Assembly (NCBI GenBank): GCA_049522755.1 | Contig: JBEKNN010000163.1 | Location: 1 to 20,975 of the forward strand | DNA from: PALSA-243 sp049522755 | Lineage (GTDB): Bacteria > Acidobacteriota > Terriglobia > Bryobacterales > Bryobacteraceae | Length of the DNA: 20,975 bases | Reading direction: 5' to 3' | Shown here: piece by piece, positions 6,518-12,955 of the stretch | Layout of the letters: each line of letters opens with the position of its first letter | Position numbering within the stretch: the first letter of the stretch is position 1 | The notes under the pieces: generated by a model | What the model saw: the letters and a program-made list of their open reading frames with translations, nothing else | Database searches by the model: none | What the model was told of the DNA's origin: nothing | Made by a program: the position numbers and the translations under genes

Positions 6518-8310
6518 GCCCAGCCGCGAAGCGGCGCTCTCCCGATCAATGGACCGTGTTAGGGAAACCGGTTCCCTCTCTGGATAGATCCGCGCTGATG
6601 ACCGGCCGGTTTGAGTTCATCCATTCCGTCCGCGTGCCGCATATGCTCCACGGCCGTGTTGTGCGGCCGCCGGGAATGGGAGCGACGGTTGCGTCTGTGG
6701 ACAAGGGCTCGGTACAGCATATTGCCGGCCTGGTGAAGGTAATCGTTCGCAAGGATTTCGTCGGCGTGGTTGCCGAAACGCAATACCAGGCGATGGTGGC
6801 TGCGCGTCAATTGCAAGTCCGCTGGAATGATGCTCCGGACCTTCCAACGCAGAAAGACTTCTTCAAACACCTGCAAGGGCAGCCTTCGAAGGACACTCTC
6901 AGCGTGGATTCGGGCGACGTCGAGAGATCGCTGGCTGCCGCCACCAATATTCTGCGAGCGCGGTATACCTATCCCTATCAAATGCACGGTTCGGTGGGCG
7001 CGTCCTGCGCCGTGGCGGATGTTAGATCGGATCAGGCAACGGTATGGTCCGCGACCCAATCGGCTTATCCGACCCGGAGCATCGTCGCCAAGTTACTCAA
7101 TCTGCCGCTCGAAGGCGTTCGCGTAATCTATGTACGCGGATCGGGATGTTACGGCTTGAACGGCGCCGATGCCGTCTCGTTCGACGCGGCGGTCCTGTCC
7201 CAGGCCGTGGGAAGGCCCGTCCGTCTGCAGTTCTCGCGCCAGGACGAGATGATGTGGGAGAACCTGGGCGCGGCCTGCGTCATCGAGCACCGGGCGTCCT
7301 TGGCGCCGGACGGACGCATTGCGGTCTGGGACCGGGAGGATTGGGTGACTTCGCTGGGGAACCGGCCCGGCTATGACCGCCCGGGAAACGTCATCAGCGG
7401 CATGTTGCTTGGCTACGAGCCCGAACCGTTGAAACCAGGCCCAGCCAAACCGCCGTCGGGTAAGTTTCGGAATCAGAGCAATACAGTGCCGTCCTACTTC
7501 GCCGGGTGCATCGAAGGCTCATGTGGAGGCGGCGGAACCATTCGCAGTGAACGCGCCCTGACGCATACCGTGCGATCGTTGTTCTTCACCGGGCCGCTCC
7601 GATCGCCATTGCGAATACAGAACACCTTCGCCAATGAATGTTTCATGGACGAGTTGTGCGCCCAGGCGAAAGCGGACCCCGTAGATTTCCGGCTTCGGCA
7701 TCTGGATAACGCGCGGGTTGTCGGCGTGATCGAGGCGGCTGCCAAAGCGGCGAATTGGAAGACCCGCACTTCGCCCGCAGCGAGTCTCGCAAAAACAGGT
7801 TCCGGAAAAGCGGGTGTGGTCAGCGGACGCGGTATTGCCTGTGTCGATTATGAGGGAGGAAACGGCTATGCGGCGCTCATCGCCGAGGTCGCTGTGAATC
7901 TGGAGACCGGCTTGGTTCGCCCAACCCGCTTCGTGGTGGCGCTTGATTGCGGGCCTATCTCAAATCCCGATGGTCTGAGGAACCAGATCGAGGGCGGCAT
8001 CCTGCAGGGCATGAGCCGCGCGTTGGTGGAGGAGGTGACATGGGATCGGCGGCGGATCACCTCGACGGATTGGGAGACTTACCGCAGTCTGCATCTGGAT
8101 TACGAGATGCCCGCCATTGAGTGCGTCTTTGTGACGCCCGACGGTGTGCCGGCGATCGGAGCGGGGGAGACCGCGATCACGGTCACGCCCGCTGCCATCG
8201 GCAACGCCATCTTCGACGCGACCGGCGGACGCCTGCGCGATTTACCTTTCACGCCGGAACGTGTGACCGCCGCGCTTCGCGAAGCTGGTCATGGCTCCGC
8301 ACGGGTGTGA
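6493..8310 (+). CDS. Molybdopterin subunit of isoquinoline 1-oxidoreductase-type enzyme, 3' part of a frameshifted gene
   Basis: This frame carries about 605 residues of the large subunit: WTVLGKPVPSLDRSALMTGR, then VRVPHMLHGRVVRPP, the Mo-binding region MHGSVGASCAV and RPVRLQFSRQDEMMWENLG. It continues with FANECFMDELCAQAKADPVD and the catalytic-glutamate loop IGAGETAITV (Glu codon 8167-8169), ending TGGRLRDLPFTPERVTAAL. With the 5' part the total is about 770 residues, normal for the family. The only apparent defect is one base, and the catalytic Glu is intact, so this could be a working gene with an assembly error or a very recent pseudogene. An independent start (GTG 6556) would give a protein with no Tat signal. 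The substrate cannot be deduced; aldehydes and N-heterocycles are typical for the family. Confidence 0.88.
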   Translation, partial: GKHFNLRLSPAAKRRSPDQWTVLGKPVPSLDRSALMTGRFEFIHSVRVPHMLHGRVVRPPGMGATVASVDKGSVQHIAGLVKVIVRKDFVGVVAETQYQAMVAARQLQVRWNDAPDLPTQKDFFKHLQGQPSKDTLSVDSGDVERSLAAATNILRARYTYPYQMHGSVGASCAVADVRSDQATVWSATQSAYPTRSIVAKLLNLPLEGVRVIYVRGSGCYGLNGADAVSFDAAVLSQAVGRPVRLQFSRQDEMMWENLGAACVIEHRASLAPDGRIAVWDREDWVTSLGNRPGYDRPGNVISGMLLGYEPEPLKPGPAKPPSGKFRNQSNTVPSYFAGCIEGSCGGGGTIRSERALTHTVRSLFFTGPLRSPLRIQNTFANECFMDELCAQAKADPVDFRLRHLDNARVVGVIEAAAKAANWKTRTSPAASLAKTGSGKAGVVSGRGIACVDYEGGNGYAALIAEVAVNLETGLVRPTRFVVALDCGPISNPDGLRNQIEGGILQGMSRALVEEVTWDRRRITSTDWETYRSLHLDYEMPAIECVFVTPDGVPAIGAGETAITVTPAAIGNAIFDATGGRLRDLPFTPERVTAALREAGHGSARV

Positions 8311-8311
8311 T

Positions 8312-8926
8312 ATGCGAAACGCCTCATACGCCTTAGCCGCCTTCCTGCTGGCATTCAATGCCGCTGCGCAAACCAAACGTGCAGAACCCGCCGCAGTGCA
8401 GGACGCATCGGCGCGCGATAGTGCGGCTGCCGCTTTTGGGGCTATCGTTCCTGTGTTGCGCCATCCGCGCTGCATGAATTGTCACTCCGCCGGAGATTTT
8501 CCGCGCCAGGGAAACGACAGCCATCGGCACACGATGCAGGTCCGGCGCGGACCCGATGGGCACGGAGCGAATTCGGTTCAATGCAGCGCCTGTCACCAGG
8601 ACCACAATCTAGCGGGCGCGCATATGCCGCCGGGATCGCCGGATTGGCGCCTTCCCCCTCCCGAGACGCCCATGATCTGGGAAGGGCTGACGGACAGTCA
8701 ACTCTGCGAATTGCTCAAGGATCCGAAGCAGAACGGACATCGCAGCGTCCGGCAGATCGTCGAGCACATGGCGACGCCGCTGGTGCTCTGGGGCTGGAAC
8801 CCCGGCGAAGGCCGTACGCCCATACCTATGAAATTGAGTGAGTTTCAGGCGCGAGTAAGGGATTGGGCGGCAGGGGGAGCGGTCTGTCCCATCGGAACCA
8901 GCGCGGTGGGAAATCGTGAGCAGTAG
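8312..8926 (+). CDS. Diheme c-type cytochrome, periplasmic
   Basis: This 204-residue protein has a Sec signal (MRNASYALAAFLLAFNAAAQ) and two heme-attachment motifs, CMNCH at residues 54-58 and CSACH at 91-95. Histidines and methionines that could serve as distal ligands lie in between and after (HRHTM, AGAHMPP). ATG 8312 comes one base after the large-subunit stop; an in-frame ATG at 8291 would overlap it and spoil the signal peptide. Its position directly after an exported Mo hydroxylase that lacks a flavin subunit suggests that it is the electron acceptor passing electrons to the respiratory chain. Similar gene neighbours are known for IorAB-type enzymes, but the pairing here is inferred from the operon. 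Confidence 0.88.
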   Translation: MRNASYALAAFLLAFNAAAQTKRAEPAAVQDASARDSAAAAFGAIVPVLRHPRCMNCHSAGDFPRQGNDSHRHTMQVRRGPDGHGANSVQCSACHQDHNLAGAHMPPGSPDWRLPPPETPMIWEGLTDSQLCELLKDPKQNGHRSVRQIVEHMATPLVLWGWNPGEGRTPIPMKLSEFQARVRDWAAGGAVCPIGTSAVGNREQ

Positions 8927-8949
8927 CATCGTCATATGGGGTCGAAGCC

Positions 8950-9291
8950 TTGAGCGATGCACTCGCCCGTTTCCTGATCGGCGGGCTCGTTGTCTCCGCG
9001 TTCGCTGCGGTTGGCGGGCTTTTCAAACCCGTAAGCTTTGCGGGATTATTCGGCGCCGCGCCGTCTGTTGCTCTCGCAACCCTCGCACTCGCGATTTCGA
9101 AAGACGGTAAGGCTTTTGCCGGCACGGAATGCCGTTCGATGATGGCGGGCGCCGCCGGGCTTTGCCTGTACTGCATTCTCGTCAGCCAACTCCTGGGCAG
9201 GTTTCGGCTATCGGCTCTCACGGCCACCCTTTCCGCGATGCCGCTTTGGTTCCCGAGCGCTTTCGGACTGTGGCGCATCTTCTTAAGGTAG
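8950..9291 (+). CDS. DUF3147-family small membrane protein
   Basis: This is a 113-residue, very hydrophobic protein with about four membrane segments: LARFLIGGLVVSAFAAVGG, FGAAPSVALATLALAI, the stretch around MAGAAGLCLYCILVSQLL, and the C-terminal part around PLWFPSAFGLW. SFAGLFGAAPSVALATLALA is typical of DUF3147. The start is probably TTG at 8950 (MSDALARF), because no ATG fits the fold; there is no strong ribosome site. It lies 23 nt after the cytochrome gene and 9 nt before a related gene, so it is probably in the same transcript. The biochemical role of DUF3147 is unknown. Confidence 0.75.
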   Translation: MSDALARFLIGGLVVSAFAAVGGLFKPVSFAGLFGAAPSVALATLALAISKDGKAFAGTECRSMMAGAAGLCLYCILVSQLLGRFRLSALTATLSAMPLWFPSAFGLWRIFLR

Positions 9292-9300
9292 GCCCTGACG

Positions 9301-9732
9301 ATGACAATCCAAGTCGATCCCTCGGGGCTGAAACAAACGAATTGGCATGAGTACGCACTGCGTTTCGTCGCCGGCGGCATCGTAACGGTTATCGCCGGTG
9401 TGATTGCCCGGAAGTGGGGCCCGGGGATCGGCGGATTGTTTCTGGCCTTCCCGGCCATATTCCCGGCCAGCGCCACCTTGATCGAGAAGCACGAGCGGCA
9501 GAGAAAGCAAGCGAAAGGCCTGCACGGCGCAGAACGCGGAACGGATGCCGCCGCCATCGACGCCCTGGGAGCCGCCATGGGGAGTGTCGGCCTTGTGGCT
9601 TTCGCCGGGATCTGCTGGTGGCTGATCCCGCGCTACCCGGCGCCGCTGGCGCTCGGCGGCGCGACCGTTGCCTGGCTGTTGGTCGCATTTTCCGTCTGGA
9701 CCATGCGACAGCGGCGCAGGCGATTATTCTGA
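9301..9732 (+). CDS. DUF3147-family membrane protein, second copy
   Basis: This 143-residue protein has membrane segments at about YALRFVAGGIVTVIAGVIA, GGLFLAFPAIFPASATL, SVGLVAFAGICWWLI and LGGATVAWLLVAFSVW. A basic cytoplasmic loop (KHERQRKQAKG) and an Arg-rich tail set its orientation. The G-x-x-x-FP-A-I-FPASATLIEKHE motif is characteristic of the longer DUF3147 type. It follows the shorter paralogue by 9 nt and precedes the DUF2252 gene by 20 nt. Two tandem members of one membrane family suggest a heteromeric membrane unit, which is inference. Confidence 0.85.
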   Translation: MTIQVDPSGLKQTNWHEYALRFVAGGIVTVIAGVIARKWGPGIGGLFLAFPAIFPASATLIEKHERQRKQAKGLHGAERGTDAAAIDALGAAMGSVGLVAFAGICWWLIPRYPAPLALGGATVAWLLVAFSVWTMRQRRRRLF

Positions 9733-9752
9733 AGCGAACAGGGGAGACAGCT

Positions 9753-10835
9753 ATGGATATTCTGACGGCCACGAAGGATTTCGAGAAATGGGTCAGCCGC
9801 CGCACTCATGTGATTAAGACTCAGCTTTCCGGCAAGCACAAACAGATGGCGGAAAGTCCGGTGCAGTTCCTGCGCGGCACGTTTTATCGGTGGACACAGT
9901 TGTTTCCCGAAATTTGTCCGGATCTGGACAAAGCGCCTGCCGTGTTGTCGGTGGGAGATTTGCACATAGCGAGTTTCGGCACGTGGCGCGACGGCTTTGG
10001 ACGGCTGATCTGGGGCATCGACGACTTCGATGAAGCCTATCCGTTGCCTTACGCGAACGACCTCGTGCGCCTGGCCGTCAGCGCGATCCTGGACGCATCG
10101 GAAGGCGAGATCAAGGTCGGCCTCGGCAATGTTGTCGACGTCATTCTCGATGGCTATCGCACTTGTCTCCGGGAGGGAGGCATGCCCTTTGTCCTTGAAG
10201 AAAAACACAAATGGCTGCGCAAGATCGCGCTCGACTGCCTCGATATCCCGGCGGATTTCTGGAAGAAAATGGACGCCCTTCCCGCGGCCCGCGCGAATGT
10301 CCCCGCGGATGCGCGAAAGGCGATCGCCCGCCTGCTGCCGGCGTCGCAACTGTCATACCGGGTCGTTCGCCGCATAGCCGGCGTCGGGAGCCTGGGACAC
10401 GCCCGCTACGTGGCCGTCGCCGACTGGCGGGGCGGCCAGATCGCCCTGGAGGCCAAGGCCGCGATACCATCCGCGTGTCTCTGGGCGCGGCCCGCTGCAT
10501 CGTCGCGAATGTACTACCAGCTCGTCCTGGAGCAGGCCATCCGCTGCCCCGATCCTTTCGTACGCCTGAGCGGCAAGTGGCTGGTCCGCCAGTTGGCGCC
10601 GGATTCCTCGCCCATTGAAATTGAGACGATGAGCGGCCATAAGGATCAGGACAGACTGCTTCACGCCATGGCCTGGGAGACGGCGAATATCCATCTGGGC
10701 GCCGCCAGGACGGCCGCGCGGATCGTCGCGGACCTGGACAAGCGCTCCGGTAAGCGGCTGGGGACGGCGGTGAGGGACATGACAGCGGCCACTATCGGCG
10801 ATTGGAAGAAATGGAAAAAATCGCAGCACTCCTGA
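9753..10835 (+). CDS. DUF2252-family protein
   Basis: This 360-residue soluble protein starts at ATG 9753 behind GGGGAGA. Family landmarks are SPVQFLRGTFYRW (about residue 35), the motif SVGDLHIASFGTW, the acidic IDDFDEAYPLPYANDLVRLA, VRRIAGVGSLGHARYVAV with its glycine turns, and the C-terminal SGHKDQDRLLHAMAWETANI. GDxHxxNFG-like and DFDE motifs followed by D-x-x-RL define DUF2252, whose activity is not established. It is slightly shorter than many members. It closes the six-gene operon. A link with the Mo hydroxylase is supported only by spacing and strand. Confidence 0.88.
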   Translation: MDILTATKDFEKWVSRRTHVIKTQLSGKHKQMAESPVQFLRGTFYRWTQLFPEICPDLDKAPAVLSVGDLHIASFGTWRDGFGRLIWGIDDFDEAYPLPYANDLVRLAVSAILDASEGEIKVGLGNVVDVILDGYRTCLREGGMPFVLEEKHKWLRKIALDCLDIPADFWKKMDALPAARANVPADARKAIARLLPASQLSYRVVRRIAGVGSLGHARYVAVADWRGGQIALEAKAAIPSACLWARPAASSRMYYQLVLEQAIRCPDPFVRLSGKWLVRQLAPDSSPIEIETMSGHKDQDRLLHAMAWETANIHLGAARTAARIVADLDKRSGKRLGTAVRDMTAATIGDWKKWKKSQHS

Positions 10836-10910
10836 TGCCGCGGCGGACCCTCTATTCGAGCCCGTCGGACGCATATCGACCGTTGCGTCTTATCTCGGCC
10901 GGATTTACAC

Positions 10911-11040
10911 CTACGACTTCAGCTCTTCCGGCTTTAGCGGCGCCTCGTCCGGATCGACTACGGCCTCCACCAGCGCCGCGTGCGGCGAGCGAAGCACGGC
11001 TACAATCGCCGGTCGAACCTCGGCCGGATTGGCGCAGCAT
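10911..11040 (-). pseudogene. C-terminal scrap of a thiamine-pyrophosphate enzyme
   Basis: One minus-strand frame reads CANPAEVRPAIVAVLRSPHA, then LVEAVVDPDEAPLKPEELKS, and stops at 10911-10913. A phrase such as PAEVRPAI followed by ALVEVVVDPxExPLPPK is how pyruvate oxidase/acetolactate synthase-like TPP enzymes end. Only about 43 residues remain, with no start and no cofactor motif. It abuts the truncated CocE-like fragment in another frame, so the two were joined by a deletion. The assignment rests on a short match. Confidence 0.45.
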
Positions 11041-11291
11041 ACTCGATGAACGGAAACGTGGCTGGGACCGGCGGCAGATGGCGCAATGACTTCTGATAAG
11101 GCGAGGCGCCGAGCAGGACGGGAAACGGGCCCGCGCTGTTGCGCGGAAGGTAAACATCGGCACGAACCATGTCGCCGTGACGGGTCTTCGTTTCAATTTC
11201 GAAAGGGGTGACATTCACATCCAGAATTTCTCCTGTCACCAAGGGCTTCGGCGATCTCGTCTTAGACTTTTGGACGACTGATCGGTTTCAT
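11041..11291 (-). pseudogene. CocE/NonD-type (S15) hydrolase, N-terminal fragment
   Basis: ATG at 11291 shares one base with the upstream hydrolase stop (TGATG). The first codons read MKPISRPK. One extra base at about 11267 then shifts to the frame SKTRSPKPLVTGEILDVNVT, followed by FEIETKTRHGDMVRADVYLP and PFPVLLGASPYQKSLRHLP, ending near TFPFIEY. The D-x-x-R-x-D-x-Y-x-P strand and the oxyanion-hole tyrosine in ASPYQKS are typical of CocE/X-Pro dipeptidyl-peptidase acyl hydrolases. The catalytic Ser, Asp and His are all missing because homology ends near 11045. It is therefore a non-functional fragment. Confidence 0.7.
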
Positions 11292-11575
11292 CACTTCACA
11301 ACTCCTGACAAGACAGTGAGCCGCAGCACCTGGTCGACCACCGCGTCGGGGCGCTCTTCGGGAATGAAGTGGCCGCACCCCGGAAGCACCACGCTACTGA
11401 CTTCACTCGCGACCATCGAGACGAACTGACCCACCCTCGCCCCGAGCCCCCTCTCGCCGCCCATTGCCACAACCGGAACCTTGACTTTGTTGTCCTGCAA
11501 TGGGGCTGTTTGAGCAATGGTTATAAAGGCGGCGCGATACACGCCCTCCGCTCCTAATACGCCACCAGTTTCCAA
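11291..11575 (-). pseudogene. Alpha/beta-hydrolase, C-terminal fragment
   Basis: The frame ending in TGA at 11291-11293 contains KVKVPVVAMGGERGLGARVG, then FVSMVASEVSSVVLPGCGHF and IPEERPDAVVDQVL. The strand before GGE and the LPGCGHFIPEERP motif with its catalytic His are the end of an epoxide-hydrolase-like alpha/beta hydrolase. The nucleophile elbow, lid and first half are absent; translation upstream of about 11550 loses all resemblance. Its stop overlaps the start of the CocE fragment, so the two were once an operon of hydrolases. Confidence 0.7.
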
Positions 11576-12161
11576 TTGAGGGTCTGACTTGCCGATTGCC
11601 TGTGTTCTTACGGTTACCGAGTTCGAGAGGTTCTTCGATTGGAAGTTCGGCGACGGGATTCGAGAACAGTTTTCTCCCGGACTTCAGCCTTCGCATCGGT
11701 TTGCATGTCAAACGGCTTGCCGGAATTGAACCACGACATGCCCCGTGGAGGACAACATATCCTGTATCGCTCGACCGCGCGTGATAAGGTGCAACCCCTC
11801 CTGGCCCGTCTCGTCGCCAGCTTGGAGGGTCCGTTACCTTAATTACCTCAATAAGGTGGCTCCTGAAAACCGGCGAGGTCAAAACTCGCTGAGTTCCTGC
11901 ACGCTCTTCGTTTCGATCGTGCCGTCCTTGCGCCGAAAGAACCTCATCCCCCTGGTCAGTCATTTTCGCAACGGCACTACCGCCGTCGTGATAATCATTC
12001 GTCGAAATCAATGCGCCGACGATGCTCGGTACTGCAAGGTTGCTTTTGGCGCACTTGCCACAAATTCACCACCCCTCACTCCCGCGTGCCGCTTGTCCAA
12101 TTGGCCAGCGGTCTTTCCCCCATTACCCCCCATTACTTTAACCCTTCTGCTTTCTTCACAC
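11576..12161. other. Gap without a recognisable gene
   Basis: About 590 nt separate the hydrolase remnants from the three-gene cassette. Short frames exist on both strands, including a 22-residue minus-strand piece starting MRFFRRKDGTIETKSVQELS near 11950 and another reading HLITRGRAIQDMLSSTGHVV near 11790, but none is long, complete or assignable. The base composition is less GC-rich than in the cassette. It reads like eroded coding sequence. Confidence 0.4.
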
Positions 12162-12162
12162 G

Positions 12163-12174
12163 GGAGGTAAAATG
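12163..12174 (+). promoter_or_regulatory. Strong ribosome-binding site and ATG just before cassette gene A
   Basis: GGAGG at 12163-12167 precedes ATG 12172 by 4 nt, but that ATG opens only a short frame (MNEAFHARH...). The frame of gene A begins at ATG 12188, 20 nt downstream of GGAGG, which is too far for good use of the site. Removing one base between 12175 and 12187 would fuse the two as MNEAFMLAIRQAQ. Either there is an indel here or the short frame acts as a leader. Confidence 0.5.
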
Positions 12175-12187
12175 AACGAAGCATTTC

Positions 12188-12943
12188 ATGCTCGCCATAC
12201 GCCAGGCACAGATGGAGGCGCTCGGGGCCGTTGCCCGGCGCGATTTTGAGAATCGGCTGACCCGCCATTTTCTCCGCGTCTACCCGCGCGAATGCGCCGA
12301 AGCCGGAGGCGAAGCGCAAATCGCCCGCTTTGTCGCCCGCTCCCTCAATCGCGCCGTGGCGCGCCATTACGACGGCCGCAAGGAGATCGGCCTGTTCGTC
12401 GCCCTGCTTTTCATCCTCGGCGAAGCGTTCGATTCCGATCCGCAGATTCCCTGGGCGGCCAGACAGCTCGATAACGAAAAGTTTCCCCTGGCCACGCGCC
12501 CCGAAATCGTCTTCGATTCCACTATCGAATACCTCGGCGAAACGGCGGGCGAAAAATGCGAGAACGTCGTGCGCGCCATGCTGCGGCTGCGCAATTACGA
12601 TCTCCTCAGCGCGCCCGATTTCTCGTCCAAATCCTGGGCCGACGGCATGTGCGAGGTGTTCGAGCGCCATTATCCGGAGAAGTTCGACTATCAGGGCGAG
12701 GCCGCCAATCGCGCATTGCTCGCGCTCGCCCGCCAGAGCGCCGAACGCCGCGGCTTCCATTCCAACCCGGGCGCCGCGCTCTTTGCGATTCTCATGTTCA
12801 TGCTCGGCAGCGGCTTCGAAAGCGACCTGCTCTATCCCTGGGCCGGCGCCGCGCTCGCCGCCGCGGGCGAAGAAGAAGAGCGAACCCGAATCCTCCATCG
12901 CGCCGCGCTGGCTCACATCGAAAACTCCCTCAAGCCGGATTAA
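12188..12943 (+). CDS. Cassette gene A: helical protein of two diverged copies of one domain
   Basis: This 251-residue protein has no signal peptide. I do not recognise a named family with certainty, though soluble helical proteins with an FxLGxxFxxDPxxPWA phrase occur beside secretion-system effector genes in other bacteria (from memory, unverified). Two halves align: residues about 20-120 (ENRLTRHFLRVYP, LFVALLFILGEAFDSDPQIP with WAARQL) and about 150-248 (ADGMCEVFERHYP, LFAILMFMLGSGFESDLLYP with WAGAAL). Each half ends in a helix resembling the other (FDSTIEYLGE, HRAALAHIEN). It is 12 nt upstream of gene B and probably cotranscribed. A 328-residue antisense frame covers this gene but is a composition artefact. 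A chaperone or adaptor role for gene B is a guess. Confidence 0.75.
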   Translation: MLAIRQAQMEALGAVARRDFENRLTRHFLRVYPRECAEAGGEAQIARFVARSLNRAVARHYDGRKEIGLFVALLFILGEAFDSDPQIPWAARQLDNEKFPLATRPEIVFDSTIEYLGETAGEKCENVVRAMLRLRNYDLLSAPDFSSKSWADGMCEVFERHYPEKFDYQGEAANRALLALARQSAERRGFHSNPGAALFAILMFMLGSGFESDLLYPWAGAALAAAGEEEERTRILHRAALAHIENSLKPD

Positions 12944-12955
12944 AGCGACACGCTC

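Noticed and set aside
9633..10349. Minus-strand frame of 238 codons
   Set aside because: Antisense to the DUF3147 and DUF2252 genes, which have clear family motifs and ribosome sites.
11596..12170. Plus-strand frames before the cassette
   Set aside because: Short, overlapping, unassignable and without ribosome sites, so treated as non-coding or eroded sequence.
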